Assembly: GCA_947168665.1 (NCBI GenBank)
Contig: CAMVMX010000002.1
Coordinates: 186,001 to 250,000 of the forward strand
Direction of reading: 5' to 3'
DNA: 64,000 bases
DNA from: an uncultured Bacteroidales bacterium
GTDB lineage: Bacteria > Bacteroidota > Bacteroidia > Bacteroidales > P3
The notes below the pieces were generated by a model. The model saw only the letters and a list, made by a program, of their open reading frames with translations, did not search any database and was not told where the DNA came from. The translations under genes were made by a program, and so were the position numbers. Position 1 is the first letter of the stretch, and each line of letters begins with the position of its first letter. This document shows, piece after piece, positions 45,367-56,200 of this stretch.

Positions 45367-46572
45367 ATGACACAAGAAGACTATCAGTTGTTTGAAAACA
45401 TGTATCTTGCAAAGATTAATAAGGTTGACACAAGGTTTGTAAGATACCTGTATAAGGCCATTAATTGGGATGTCCGGCTTATTGGCATTAAGGGTGCAAG
45501 GGGTGTGGGCAAGACCACTCTGCTGTTGCAACGCATCAAAATGGCATATAAGAAAACTGACGCGGTGTTTTATGTATCGCTGGATAATCTGTGGTTTCAG
45601 TCGCACACGCTGCCTGAGTTGGCAGACTGGCTTTATCTGCGTGGCATCCGGCATTTGTTTCTTGACGAGGTACACAAGTACCCCAACTGGGCAATCGTCA
45701 TTAAAAACCTGTATGACACATACGATGACTTGAACATTGTATATACAGGCAGCAGTATGCTTGAGATAGACCATTCGCGTGCCGACCTTTCCCGTCGTCA
45801 GACGCTCTATACTATGCAGGGATTGTCGTTCCGTGAGTATCTTGCCATCAACAAGATTAAAGATGTACAGCCGTTGCCACTTGCTCAATTGTTTGAAGAA
45901 CATCAGGCAGCCGCAATGGATATTTGCAGGGACATATCTGTAACAAAGCACTTTTTCAACTACTTGAAAGAGGGTTACTATCCCTTTCATATTGAGGTGG
46001 GAAGCGACTATCTGGCACGACTTGAGGAGACGGCCAAATTGGTGATTGAGTCGGATATGCCTGCCGTGGAGAATGTTTCCTATGCGACCATCCAAAAGAC
46101 AAAACAGCTGCTTATGGTTGTAGCTGGAAATGTCCCATTGGTGCCGAACATATCTAAACTGTCGGCTCAACTGGAGACAACACGCGATATGTGCTTGAAG
46201 ATGCTGTATACGCTTGATCGTGCGGGGCTGGTGTTGCTTCTTACCCGCAACGTTAAGGACTATAAGCACCTGGTCAACCCCGAGAAGATATTCCTCGGTA
46301 ACACGAACTTGATGTATGCATTGGGCAGCCGTGTCAATGAGGGGACACTGCGAGAGACGTTTTTCTTAAACCAGCTGTCGCTCGGGCATGAAGTGTGTTC
46401 ACCTGCCCAAGGGGATTTCCTTGTTGACAACAAATATCTGTTTGAGGTGGGGGGCAAGAACAAGACCTTTGAGCAGATAAAGGATGTGGAGGACAGTTTT
46501 CTTGCCATTGACGGTATCGAGATTGGCAGCCGCAACCGCATTCCGCTATGGATGTTCGGGATGCTGTATTGA
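45367..46572 (+). CDS. AAA-family ATPase with DUF4143-like domain, copy A
   Basis: Predicted 401 aa from the ATG at 45367, 7 nt after AAGGGA and downstream of the predicted transcription start; the ATG at 45361 is the alternative. Walker A is GARGVGKTTL (about residue 40), Walker B HLFLDEVHKYPNW, and a sensor motif IVYTGSSML. The C-terminus has NTNLMYALG, GTLRETFFLNQL and the nuclease-like GDFLVDNKYLFEVGGKNKTF. It is a paralogue of the gene at 47098 and a distant relative of the one at 11559. REP units lie on both sides. The physiological role is unknown. Confidence 0.9.
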   Translation: MTQEDYQLFENMYLAKINKVDTRFVRYLYKAINWDVRLIGIKGARGVGKTTLLLQRIKMAYKKTDAVFYVSLDNLWFQSHTLPELADWLYLRGIRHLFLDEVHKYPNWAIVIKNLYDTYDDLNIVYTGSSMLEIDHSRADLSRRQTLYTMQGLSFREYLAINKIKDVQPLPLAQLFEEHQAAAMDICRDISVTKHFFNYLKEGYYPFHIEVGSDYLARLEETAKLVIESDMPAVENVSYATIQKTKQLLMVVAGNVPLVPNISKLSAQLETTRDMCLKMLYTLDRAGLVLLLTRNVKDYKHLVNPEKIFLGNTNLMYALGSRVNEGTLRETFFLNQLSLGHEVCSPAQGDFLVDNKYLFEVGGKNKTFEQIKDVEDSFLAIDGIEIGSRNRIPLWMFGMLY

Positions 46573-46679
46573 CTGAGATAAGTGCCATGAAATAGAAGAG
46601 CCTGTGAAGGGGGATTGAAGAAGGGTCGAAGAGCCATCACAGACACTTTAGGTGAATTTATTTTATTCGTTTTGTGTTG

Positions 46680-46855
46680 CGTACCTGTCGGGACGCTGGT
46701 CTATTGGTTGTCTTGTCACGGCACTGCGAAGACTTCGTCCTCTTGTACCGTGTTATGCAAGGTCTCGTTCCTGTCGGGACGTTGGTCTATCACGGCACTG
46801 CGAGGACTCTGTCCACTTGTACCGTGTTATGCAAGGTCGCGTCCCTATCGGGACG
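46680..46855. repeat. REP units between the two ATPase copies
   Basis: A palindrome at 46680-46695 (CGTACCTGTCGGGACG), a full compound unit at 46717-46781 and another at 46791-46855. All are in the same orientation as the copies next to the transposase. The gap 46573-47097 otherwise holds a copy of the promoter inverted repeat and no gene. Confidence 0.85.
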
Positions 46856-46917
46856 AATCGCTTTTTCTTACTATTTCGCTTAGTGCCTCAGACAAAAGGC
46901 GATTGCCGACAAGTGGC

Positions 46918-46970
46918 ATTCGCTTTTGGAAAAGTGAAAATACTGCAAAATTCACTTTTGCAAAAGCGAA
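46918..46970 (+). promoter_or_regulatory. Second copy of the promoter inverted repeat, -7 box lost
   Basis: Arms at 46918-46938 and 46951-46970 match those at 45275-45329, but the sequence after the second arm (AAAGATGC) lacks the TATCTTTG box of copy A. A different -7-like TATTTTTG occurs at 47034-47041, without a well-spaced -33. Confidence 0.55.
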
Positions 46971-47097
46971 AAAGATGCTAAAAACAGTGTTTCCAAACAT
47001 TGATTTTGAATATAATTTAGTGTTTGTAAACATTATTTTTGCCGCTAAAACAATATTTTCAGATATTATTCGTTATTGCTGCTAAAAAATAATTATC

Positions 47098-48306
47098 ATG
47101 ATAGACCAATTTGATTTTAGCCAGTTGGAACGCATTAGCAATAGGCGGATAGGCACGGCTCCTACATCCTTTCACCGCTATCTTTATAATGAGATTGACT
47201 GGACAAATCGTCTTATCGGGATAAAGGGGCCGAAAGGTAGTGGCAAGACTACTTTGATGTTTCAACATATCAAAGAGGAGATACCAGACAAACAGAGTGT
47301 GCTCTATGTGTCGTTAGACGACTTATGGTTTACCACTCACGATGTAAGAGACCTTGTGGAGTATTTTTACACACATGGCGGGAAATACCTCTTTCTTGAT
47401 GAGGTTCATTATTTTCCTCTTTGGCAGCGTTTGATAAAGAATATCTATGACGAGTATTCCGATATGAATATTGTCTTTAGTGGCTCGTCGATGCTGAAAA
47501 TCGATAACGCACAAGCCGACTTGTCGCGCAGGTTGCGGACGTACACTTTGCAGGGTATGTCGTTTAGGGAGTACCTGCTGTATGAAGGGTTGTATAATTT
47601 GAAGCCGCTTACACTTGAGGAGCTGGTGATGAATCATACCGCAATTGCCATGGAGCTAACATCGAATATCAAGGTAATACCTGCCTTTGAGAGATACTGC
47701 ATGGCGGGGTACTATCCGTTCTACAAAGAGGCACGCAAGAGCTACGAACAGCGTTTGACAAGTGTGGTGAATCAGATACTGGAAGGGGACTATCCTGCGG
47801 TTGAGGAGGTGACGCTTTCCACTATCAGAAAGATTCGTAAAATGTTGATGATATTGGCTGAGTCCGTCCCACAGAAGTTGAATATGAGCCAGCTGTTTCG
47901 AGAACTGGACACGGACAGAAACCAAGGACTGAAGATGCTTTATGCACTACAGCGGAGCGGGCTGGTGAATTTGCTTGGCGACGATGCAAAGAGCATCAAT
48001 AAGATGTCGAGACCTGAGAAAATATATCTAAACAATACAAACTTGATGTATGCTCTGACCACACAAGTTAATACAGGCACTCTCCGAGAGACATTCTTTT
48101 TAAATCAAATGTTGTGCAACCATGAGGTGTGTTATCCCAAGCAAGGTGATTTCCTTGTTGACCACAAATATCTGTTTGAGGTGGGAGGCAAGAACAAGAC
48201 CTTTGAGCAGATAAAGGATGTGGAGGAGAGTTTTCTTGCTGTTGACGGTATCGAGATTGGTAGCCGCAACCGCATTCCGCTATGGATGTTCGGGATGCTG
48301 TATTGA
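47098..48306 (+). CDS. AAA-family ATPase with DUF4143-like domain, copy B
   Basis: Predicted 402 aa. Walker A is GPKGSGKTTL, Walker B YLFLDEVHYFPLW, sensor IVFSGSSML; the C-terminal GDFLVDHKYLFEVGGKNKTF is shared with copy A. The proteins diverge over most of their length, yet from about codon 340 to beyond the stop the DNA is almost identical to copy A, implying recent gene conversion or duplication. It has a different promoter region from copy A. Confidence 0.9.
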   Translation: MIDQFDFSQLERISNRRIGTAPTSFHRYLYNEIDWTNRLIGIKGPKGSGKTTLMFQHIKEEIPDKQSVLYVSLDDLWFTTHDVRDLVEYFYTHGGKYLFLDEVHYFPLWQRLIKNIYDEYSDMNIVFSGSSMLKIDNAQADLSRRLRTYTLQGMSFREYLLYEGLYNLKPLTLEELVMNHTAIAMELTSNIKVIPAFERYCMAGYYPFYKEARKSYEQRLTSVVNQILEGDYPAVEEVTLSTIRKIRKMLMILAESVPQKLNMSQLFRELDTDRNQGLKMLYALQRSGLVNLLGDDAKSINKMSRPEKIYLNNTNLMYALTTQVNTGTLRETFFLNQMLCNHEVCYPKQGDFLVDHKYLFEVGGKNKTFEQIKDVEESFLAVDGIEIGSRNRIPLWMFGMLY

Positions 48307-48515
48307 CTGAGATAAGTGCCATGAAATAGAAGAGCCTGTGAAGGGGGATTGAAGAAGGGTCGAAGAGCCATCACAGACACTTTAGGTGAATTTATTTTAT
48401 TCGTTTTGTGTCGCGTCCCTGTCGGGACGCCGGTCTAGTGGTTGTCTTGTCATGGCACTGCGAGGACTTCGTCCTCTTGTACCGTGTTATGCAAGGTCTC
48501 GTCCCTATCGGGATG
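48142..48515. repeat. Near-identical 3' segment shared with ATPase copy A (matches 46408-46781)
   Basis: The last part of the gene, the 108-nt 3' flank (GACTGAGATAAGTGCCATG onward) and the following REP units (48414-48429 and 48451-48515) repeat the segment 1734 bp upstream with few differences. A shorter piece of the same 3' flank (GAAGAAGGGTCGAAGAACC) also precedes the transposase at about 44384. Confidence 0.85.
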
Positions 48516-48569
48516 CTATCAAATCATCATTATAAATCGCATAATTTTCAATTTCTCAAAAAAAAAGTG

Positions 48570-48577
48570 TATATTTG
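48570..48577 (+). promoter_or_regulatory. -7 box for lepA
   Basis: TATATTTG is a perfect TAnnTTTG match, after a run of nine A. The lepA start lies 70 nt downstream. Confidence 0.7.
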
Positions 48578-48647
48578 CATTTTTGTTTTGCTGCCGTTTT
48601 CAAGGAATCTCCTTCACGGCAAGAACTTGAATGACACACAATATACG

Positions 48648-50453
48648 ATGAACAACATACGCAATTTTTGCATCATAGCCCACATCGACCACGGCAAGAG
48701 CACGCTGGCCGACCGTCTGCTGGAGTATACGGCCACGGTGTCGCAGCGCGAGATGCAGGACCAGGTGCTGGACGACATGGATTTGGAGAAGGAGCGCGGC
48801 ATCACCATCAAGAGCCACGCCATACAGATGAACTACCGGCACGACGGCGAGGGGGAGAATGCGGGCAAGGATTTTGTGCTGAATCTGATTGACACTCCCG
48901 GCCATGTGGACTTCAGCTATGAGGTGAGCCGCTCGATTGCGGCGTGCGAGGGGGCGCTGCTGGTGGTGGACGCCACGCAGGGCATACAGGCTCAGACCAT
49001 CTCGAACTTGTATCTGGCTTTGGAGAACGACTTGGAGATAATCCCCGTGATGAACAAGATCGACCTCGACAGCGCTATGCCGGAAGAGGTGGCCGACGAG
49101 ATTATAGACCTGCTGGGCTGCAAGCGGGAGGAAATACTTTCGTGCAGTGCCAAGACGGGCGTGGGTGTGCCGGAGGTGCTGCGGGCCATCGTGGACCGTT
49201 TTCCAGCCCCCAAGGGTGACCCCGACGCCCCGTTGCAGGCGTTGGTGTTTGATTCGGTGTTCAACCCATTCCGCGGCATCATAAGTTATTTCCGCATTAT
49301 GAACGGCACGCTGCGCACCAATGACCACGTGATGTTTGTCAGCACGGAAAAGGATTATCATGCCGATGAGATTGGGGTGCTGCGCCTCAACATGGAGCCG
49401 CGCAAAGAGCTGCGCGCCGGCGACGTGGGTTATATCATCAGCGGCATAAAGACCTCGAAGGAGGTGCGCGTGGGCGATACGATTACGCATGTGCAACGCC
49501 CGTGCGAGAAAGCCATTGAGGGCTTCGAGGCCGTGAAGCCGATGGTGTTTGCCGGTGTTTATCCGGTTGACACGGACGACTATGAGGAGCTGCGCGCCTC
49601 GCTGGAGAAGTTGCAACTGAACGACGCGTCGCTGACTTTCGAGCCGGAGAGCTCGCTGGCACTGGGGTTCGGGTTCCGTTGCGGTTTCCTCGGACTGCTG
49701 CACATGGAGATTGTGCAGGAACGCCTCGAAAGGGAGTTCAACATGGATGTGATCACCACGGTACCCAATGTGCAGTATAAAGTCAGGTTGACCAATGGCG
49801 AGGAGAAGGATGTTTATAACCCTTCGGGTATGCCGGAGCCGAACAATATTGCCGAGGTGTATGAGCCTTTTATTCATGCTCAGATTATTACCAAAGCCGA
49901 TTTCATCGGGGCTGTCATCAAGCTCTGCATGGACAAGCGCGGCATATTGAAGAACCAGACTTACCTGACCACAGACCGCATCGAGATAACGTTTGATTTG
50001 CCGCTGGGCGAGGTGGTGTTCGATTTTTACGACAAGCTGAAGAGTATATCGAAGGGGTATGCCTCGTTCGACTATTATCTGAACGGGTTCCAGCCTTCGA
50101 AGCTGGTGAAGCTGGAGATATTGCTGAACGGCGACCCGGTGGATGCCCTCTCGACACTGACATACGTGGACAATGCCTACCCCATAGGGCGGCGGATGTG
50201 CGAGAAGCTGAAGGATTTGATTCCCCGGCAGCAGTTCGATGTGGCCATACAGGCGGCCATCGGGAGCAAGATTATTGCCCGCGAGACAGTGCGTCAGGTG
50301 CGCAAGGATGTGACGGCCAAGTGCTACGGCGGCGACATCACCCGCAAGCGCAAGCTGCTCGAGAAACAGAAAGAGGGCAAGAAACGTATGCGCCAGGTGG
50401 GCAATGTGGAGGTGCCGCAAAGTGCCTTCCTCGCCGTCCTGAAACTGGATTAG
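48648..50453 (+). CDS. lepA: Elongation factor 4 (LepA)
   Basis: Predicted 601 aa from the ATG at 48648 ([20 protein letters not shown]); in-frame codons further upstream run into REP sequence. GTPase motifs [18 protein letters not shown] and NKIDLD are present. The LepA-specific C-terminus ([20 protein letters not shown] [20 protein letters not shown] and the [20 protein letters not shown] region) is intact. LepA binds stalled or pre-initiation ribosomes and can back-translocate them. A long antisense frame (48600-50636) is a shadow. Confidence 0.97.
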   Translation: MNNIRNFCIIAHIDHGKSTLADRLLEYTATVSQREMQDQVLDDMDLEKERGITIKSHAIQMNYRHDGEGENAGKDFVLNLIDTPGHVDFSYEVSRSIAACEGALLVVDATQGIQAQTISNLYLALENDLEIIPVMNKIDLDSAMPEEVADEIIDLLGCKREEILSCSAKTGVGVPEVLRAIVDRFPAPKGDPDAPLQALVFDSVFNPFRGIISYFRIMNGTLRTNDHVMFVSTEKDYHADEIGVLRLNMEPRKELRAGDVGYIISGIKTSKEVRVGDTITHVQRPCEKAIEGFEAVKPMVFAGVYPVDTDDYEELRASLEKLQLNDASLTFEPESSLALGFGFRCGFLGLLHMEIVQERLEREFNMDVITTVPNVQYKVRLTNGEEKDVYNPSGMPEPNNIAEVYEPFIHAQIITKADFIGAVIKLCMDKRGILKNQTYLTTDRIEITFDLPLGEVVFDFYDKLKSISKGYASFDYYLNGFQPSKLVKLEILLNGDPVDALSTLTYVDNAYPIGRRMCEKLKDLIPRQQFDVAIQAAIGSKIIARETVRQVRKDVTAKCYGGDITRKRKLLEKQKEGKKRMRQVGNVEVPQSAFLAVLKLD

Positions 50454-50483
50454 GCTAATATAATAGTTTAAATAGACAATATT

Positions 50484-51029
50484 ATGTTTTGGAGATTGTT
50501 CTTTATAGCGGTAGTTGTGCTGGTGGCTGTTTTGGCCACGCTGGCATTGGCTGGGTACATTTTTTTCCGCATCACGAAGCGGTATTTCGACAATGAGCAG
50601 AAGATGCAGATGCTGCAGATGCGTGTGGATGAGCATCGCGAGGCGGTGAAACTGGTTACACCCATCAAGCTGCAGGCATACGAGCGCATGGCACTCTTTC
50701 TCGAGCGCATATCGCCGGAGAGCCTTGTGTTGCGCTGCTATCAGCCCGGCATGGACACCAAGCTGCTACAGGGTGTGATGACTAAGAATATCCGCGACGA
50801 GTGGGAACACAATCTTAGTCAGCAGGTGTATATTTCGTCCGAAGCGTGGGCCCGCATCCGCAAGGCTAAAGACGAGATGGTGGGTGTTATCAATTCGGCG
50901 GCCATCACTGTGCCGGCCGATGCCGACCCTGCCCGTTTGGCAAGCACTATTTTCGCCTCGGTGGCCGAGGGTAATCAGCCCACGGCTCCTGCATTGGAAT
51001 TCTTGAAACAGGAGATGCGCGACCTGTAG
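50484..51029 (+). CDS. Conserved membrane-anchored protein of unknown function (DUF7935-like)
   Basis: Predicted 181 aa. One N-terminal membrane helix (LFFIAVVVLVAVLATLALAG) is followed by a cytoplasmic helical domain with VKLVTPIKLQAYERMALFLER and WARIRKAKDEMVGVINSAA. The pattern KLQAYERMxLFLERIxPxxLVxR is widespread in Bacteroidota proteins of unknown function. It follows lepA by 30 nt and may be co-transcribed. Confidence 0.75.
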   Translation: MFWRLFFIAVVVLVAVLATLALAGYIFFRITKRYFDNEQKMQMLQMRVDEHREAVKLVTPIKLQAYERMALFLERISPESLVLRCYQPGMDTKLLQGVMTKNIRDEWEHNLSQQVYISSEAWARIRKAKDEMVGVINSAAITVPADADPARLASTIFASVAEGNQPTAPALEFLKQEMRDL

Positions 51030-51112
51030 ATTCAGGCGGCTGAAATCTTTTCGCTCTCCTGCATTGGGTCACGGTGCTGGAGAGTGTTGTATTGTACCGA
51101 TGCGGGGGGAGG

Positions 51113-51805
51113 TTAGTGCTTTGTCTGGTCGTCGCCCAGCAGTGCGGGACGGCGTTGGCGAGTGCGCTCGATAGCTTGCTGCATACGCCACTGTTCAATT
51201 TTGGCATGATTGCCGCTGAGGAGGACGTCGGGGACTCGCCATCCGCGGAATTCGGGCGGACGTGTGTATTCGGGCGGAGCTACAAGGCCGTCCTGGAACG
51301 AGTCGCTGAGGGCTGATTGCTCGTCGCCGATTACCCCGGGGATGAGCCGGATAACGGTATCGGAGATGACGGCGGCTGCCAGTTCGCCGCCTGTCAAGAC
51401 GTAGTCGCCGATGGAAATCTCCATGGTGATGAAGTGTTCGCGGATGCGCTCGTCCACTCCTTTGTAGTGGCCGCAGAGAATCATGAGGTTCTCTTTCAAG
51501 GAGAGGGTGTTGGCCAAGGGCTGGGAGAGCATTTGCCCGTCGGGTGCGGTGTAGATAATTTCGTCGTAGGTGCGTTGGGATTGCAGCTCCTCGATGCAGT
51601 TGGCTAAGGGTTCGACGGCCATGACCATGCCGGCGCCGCCACCATAGGGATAGTCGTCCACGCTGCCATAGCGCGACAGTGAGTAGTCGTGCAGGTTGTG
51701 GAAAACGACCTCGACGATGCCTTTTTTCTGAGCCCGGCTGATGATGGACTCCTCGAAAAACATGGACATCATGTTTGGGAAAAGGGTGAGAATGTCGAGA
51801 CGCAT
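51113..51805 (-). CDS. trmD: tRNA (guanine-37 N1)-methyltransferase
   Basis: Predicted 230 aa. TrmD methylates G37 of tRNAs using S-adenosylmethionine and prevents frameshifting. The knotted SPOUT fold is visible: [50 protein letters not shown] and [14 protein letters not shown]. It begins 5 nt after the M23 peptidase gene, so both are probably on one minus-strand transcript. Confidence 0.98.
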   Translation of the reverse strand: MRLDILTLFPNMMSMFFEESIISRAQKKGIVEVVFHNLHDYSLSRYGSVDDYPYGGGAGMVMAVEPLANCIEELQSQRTYDEIIYTAPDGQMLSQPLANTLSLKENLMILCGHYKGVDERIREHFITMEISIGDYVLTGGELAAAVISDTVIRLIPGVIGDEQSALSDSFQDGLVAPPEYTRPPEFRGWRVPDVLLSGNHAKIEQWRMQQAIERTRQRRPALLGDDQTKH

Positions 51806-51810
51806 GGGGC

Positions 51811-53016
51811 TTATCTTAGTCTGATGGTGCGGCCGGGCCGTAGGATGGTGTTTTCGCTGATGCCGTTGAGCTGGCAGAGTTTGCTGACGGTGGTGCCGTT
51901 GCGCTTGGCTATGCGGCTGAGGGTGTCGCCTGTGCGAATCTTGTAGGTCTTGCCCCCGTTGCTGTAGTTGCCCACGCGCGATTTGGGACTCTGGTTGCTG
52001 TAGCCCCGTTTGGCCACCTTGCGGAAGGAGTCTTTGGTGAGGCGGAGGGTGGGTTTGATAAGGGTGCGGGTTTCGCAGCTTATCACGTCTTCGGGATTCA
52101 TGGCGTTGCCGTTGTAGCGGATTTCGAAGTGGAGGTGGCTGCCTCGGGAGCGGCCGGTGTTGCCGCAGAGGCCTATCTCTTCGCCAGCCTTGACGCGGGT
52201 GCCGGGGGCCACATGGCGTTTGGAGAGGTGGGCATAATAAGTCTCCAGCCCGTTGTCGTGCCGGATGACGATGAGGTGGCCGTAGGATCTGTTGTATTTG
52301 GAGAACCGCACCACCCCGTCGAAAACGGCATAGATGGGCTCGCCGGTGGGCATGGCCAAGTCGAGACCGTAGTGGAAACGGCGGCGGCGGGGGCCGAAAT
52401 GAGATGTGGGCCGTGCGTGGTCGGGGGTGGGGAAGACAAAGAATTTACCGTGGTCGGGGTCGGTCAGCTTTATCTCGATGGGAGCCATCTCGGAGATGTC
52501 CATCTTGAGGGTGTGCACCAGCGACGAGTCGCCGGCCATGAGGATGTCCTCCTCGCTGTCGGTGCCGGGGTCGTCCTGCTGCGAGAGGGCATAGTGGGGG
52601 GTGACAATGCCCATCCCTTCCTCATCCTCGGCTTCTTCGGGTGTGCCGGGACGTTCCTTTTGGGAGTTTTTCTTGTCCAGAACATCGTTCACTTTGTCCT
52701 GGGGGTTCTCGTCGAAGAAATAAGGCTCTTGGTAGGCAGGTTTCTGCTCGACATCGTCGGCTATGTCGACTGTGTCGTTATTGACCTTTTTCTTGGGCTT
52801 CTTTGGCCCGTAAGGTTCGGTGCGGACACCGGAGTATTCGTCGCCGGGATCGCTGGTTTTCACCAACTTGTTGTGCTTGATTTGTCCTCCCTGTGTATTG
52901 GCATATACGCGGGGCTTGTTTTTGTTCTGCTTTGCATTAGGACGATTCTGGGCATTGGAGCAAATGGGTACAAATACCATCAGAATCAGTACGATATGGT
53001 ATATATACTTCTTCAT
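51811..53016 (-). CDS. Secreted M23 peptidase with C-terminal LysM domain
   Basis: Predicted 401 aa. A signal peptide ([20 protein letters not shown]) precedes a low-complexity charged spacer to about residue 190. The M23 (LytM) domain has metal ligands in [11 protein letters not shown] and [10 protein letters not shown]. The C-terminal 50 residues are a LysM unit ([20 protein letters not shown]..). It should cut or bind peptidoglycan in the periplasm, as an amidase activator or endopeptidase. It is upstream of trmD. Confidence 0.93.
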   Translation of the reverse strand: MKKYIYHIVLILMVFVPICSNAQNRPNAKQNKNKPRVYANTQGGQIKHNKLVKTSDPGDEYSGVRTEPYGPKKPKKKVNNDTVDIADDVEQKPAYQEPYFFDENPQDKVNDVLDKKNSQKERPGTPEEAEDEEGMGIVTPHYALSQQDDPGTDSEEDILMAGDSSLVHTLKMDISEMAPIEIKLTDPDHGKFFVFPTPDHARPTSHFGPRRRRFHYGLDLAMPTGEPIYAVFDGVVRFSKYNRSYGHLIVIRHDNGLETYYAHLSKRHVAPGTRVKAGEEIGLCGNTGRSRGSHLHFEIRYNGNAMNPEDVISCETRTLIKPTLRLTKDSFRKVAKRGYSNQSPKSRVGNYSNGGKTYKIRTGDTLSRIAKRNGTTVSKLCQLNGISENTILRPGRTIRLR

Positions 53017-53026
53017 AATAATACTG

Positions 53027-53034
53027 CAAAGGTA
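53027..53034 (-). promoter_or_regulatory. -7 box for the M23 peptidase-trmD transcript
   Basis: The minus strand reads TACCTTTG, a perfect TAnnTTTG match, about 10 nt from the start codon, so the leader would be very short. Confidence 0.6.
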
Positions 53035-53173
53035 CGCAAAAAATTCGAATATCTTGCTCTGTGGCCTGTTTTTTAATCTTATTTCAAATTTGGTTTAATC
53101 ATATACCTCCCCCTTTTACTCAGATACGAGTCCCTGTGGAATAATGGTTTGCACTCCAGAAAAGGAATAAAGC

Positions 53174-53203
53174 AAAGCCCCAGGCGGCAGGGTCTGGGGC
53201 TTT
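53174..53203 (-). terminator. Terminator of the T9SS surface-protein gene
   Basis: AAAGCCCCAG (53174-53183) and CTGGGGCTTT (53194-53203) form a perfect 10-bp stem. On the minus strand it is followed by GCTTTATT. It lies 50 nt beyond the stop codon of the 53253-58655 gene. Confidence 0.8.
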
Positions 53204-53252
53204 GGGTGGGGTAGGAGAAAAGACTTCTCCAGAAGAATCGGGCTGTAGGCCC

Positions 53253-56200
53253 TTATTTCACGACCAGTTTGCGGGTGGCGTTGACTTTGTCGCCGGTGAT
53301 GCGGACGAAGTAAGCGCCTTGCGCAAGGCGGCTGATGTCAAGGGTGGTCGAGCCATTCTCCACAACCCATTTCCCACAGGTGCGGCCATTGACGTCCATA
53401 ATGGTGACATCGGCGTGGCCGTTGATGCCGGAGAGAGTCAGTACCGTAGTGGCGGGGTTGGGGTAGAGGGTGATGGCCGTGCCGTTCACGTCGTCAATAC
53501 CCTCAAGCTGCAGGGTGGTGAAGCTTGCGGCCTCGCTCCACTCGCTGGTTTCGGTGTCGGAGCAGAGGGCCTGAACCTTCACAGCGTAGGTGGTGTTGGG
53601 CGACAGTCCGGTCAGAGTGAATGGGTTGCTGTCGGCGGTCACCTGCTGGCCGTTGAAGTCGATGAGCCACCGGCTCTCGTTGCCGTTGGCGGTCCAGCTG
53701 ATGACGGCTGAATTGGCGGTGACGTTGCTGGCGGCCACCTGGGTCGGGGTCAGGCAGTCGGGTTGCGGTGTCGTGTCGGCAGCGAAGTTGGCTGTGAGGG
53801 TAATGTTGGCCGTGACGACGAAGGTGTAAGACTCTGTGGTGCTCACGGTGTAGTCGTCTTGATTGGTCCAGTTGACAAAGTGGAATCCCTCGTTGGCCTG
53901 GGCGGTGACGGTGATAGAGGTGTTCTCCGCCACACTGCCTGTGGCGGTGCTGCTGACGGTGCCCATGGTCTCGTCGGCGCTATTCACTGCCACGGTGTAA
54001 TAAACCACCTCTTGGGTGTCGGCCTCGAAGGTGGCGGTGAGGCTTGTGTTAGCGGTGACGGCGAAGGTGTAGGGATTGTTGGTCGACACTTGAGCCGTGC
54101 CGCTCATCCATGCCACAAAGTGATAGCCGCTGTTGGCGGTGGCGGTGGCGGTGAAGTTGTCGCCCTCATTGACGGTGGTGACACCGGCGGGGCTGACGGT
54201 ACCCATTGTGGCGTCGGCGGTGGTCAGGCTGACGGTATACTGAACCGGCGCGACAGCCGAGTCGTAGCTGACGGTAATGTCGTCCAAAGCCAGGAAATAC
54301 TCGTCGTAGCAGTCGTGGTGGCGGAAGGCGATGTGGATGGTCTGTCCGGCATAGCTGGAGAGGTCGACTGAGCGCAGGTGCCACGCAGTGTCACTGGACA
54401 AGGTGGTGTCAAAGACAGCCGTAGTGGCCAGGAAGTCGGCTGCGGTGGCACCGGTGGTGGAAACATAGACCGAGTAATGCTCGGCGGGATAGCTTGCATA
54501 GGAGTAGTCATACCAGGTGAGGGTGGCGGTGCCGGTGGCGGGCAGGGCGATTGCGGGCGACACAAGATAGTTGTCGGGAGTGATGGCTAAGGAGGAAGTC
54601 ATCGTATACGATTCGCTGATGAGGCATTCATTCCCGCTGTGAGGTGTGGCATAAGAGGTGTAGATACTCGAAACCTCGCTGCCGAAATACCAGTCGTGGC
54701 CGTCGTTGTTGGCATCGATGGTGCTCCAGCAACCCAAGTCGCTGCTCTCGAAGCCCTCGGTGAACGGGAAGGTGCTGACAACTGTGCAGTTGAGTACGGT
54801 TACGGTAGCGTGGGCGGTGTCAGAGCCGTGCGAGTTGGTTGCAACCACGGTGATGGTGTCAATGCCGGCGGCAGTATAAGCGATGTTGACGCTGTCGCCG
54901 AGGGTGGTCAGGGTAGAACCGGCAAGAGTATTGCTCCACGAATAGACCAGGCCAGTGGAGTCGCCCTCCGACAGTATTGCGCGAAGGCCTAAAGTCTCGC
55001 CAACATTGGAGCGGTAAGCAGTGGCGGGCAGGAGGACTCTGGGCATCAGTGAGAAGCGCACGCCCACACTGTCAATACGGGGACCGTCGTCGTTATAGCT
55101 GTCGTGGATGAAGGCTATGCGGACGGTGTCGCCGGCATAGGCACTGAGCGATGCGGAGTAAGTGGTCCACACATCATCGGGCAGGGTAGCGGAGGACAGC
55201 ACAGTGGTGAAACTGGCGGTATCTGTACCCTGAGTGGAAAGGCGCACGGTGAGGTGAGAGAAGTCGGTACTGTATGAGTCGCCGTAAGCTTTCCAGGTAA
55301 GGCTGAGGCCATTGGCGTTGTAAGGCACCACGATGGCTGGTGTGATGAGCCAGTCGTTGGCATTGCCTTCGTCGTTATAGCCCGAAACCGCATATCCGTT
55401 GGAGTTACGCGACCAATCGGAATTATCGTTATTGTCGAAATTGTAAGTCGACCAGCAAGTCCATGAAGCATCCGAGTTGAAGTCCTCATACCAAGGGAAG
55501 GAACTGACCACGCCACATGCCGTATTGAAAGAAGTGGAGATAGTCGAAGTCTCGGTGCCGTCAGGGCAGATGGTACTCACTATCACTGTGTAGTTTGTGG
55601 CGGGTGCGAGTGTGTCAATATAGAAAGAGGTGTCATAGATGGTCTCGTTCACCACGGTGTCAGTGCCGCTCAGGATAACCAAGTGGTAGTTGCCGGCCCA
55701 GGCGATGTCGTTGATGGTGACGGTAGCCTCGTTCTCCGTGATGTCGGCCACGCTGACACTTGTGGGACGCGAGCATTCGGGTGCTTCATGCACATCGAGG
55801 TCGTCAATCCACCACCAGTAGTTATTGTTGGCGTTCTGCACCTGCTGGATGGCGATGCGGGCGCTGTCGGGGGCATTGGCAAAGGTGACCTGCTCAAGAG
55901 TGTAGGTGGTATGGCCGGTGCCGCGGATGTAGGCGGTCTGCACAAAGGTAGTGGTGTCCGTGATGTCGGTGATGTAACCCACGCGGAGGTCGCCAGCCGA
56001 TGTGGTGTTCTCGGCCAGGCACCAGAAACTCAGTTCCAGACCGCTGATCGGCTCTGCGAAGGAAGGCAGGACGGCCATCAGCGGGGTGCTGGCATAGCCG
56101 CTGAAACGCATCGAGCGGCTGCCGGTATGGACGCGGCTGCTTGTACTCACGATTGAGATATAGGAGCTGCTGCTCGAACTGCGGACAAAGTCCCAGCAGT

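Noticed and set aside
44424-48515. CRISPR-like palindromic repeats
   Set aside because: Spacing is irregular and the units are compound hairpins tied to a Y1 transposase, so they are REPs.
48600-50636. A 678-codon antisense frame over lepA
   Set aside because: Same reason: a codon-bias shadow of a conserved gene.
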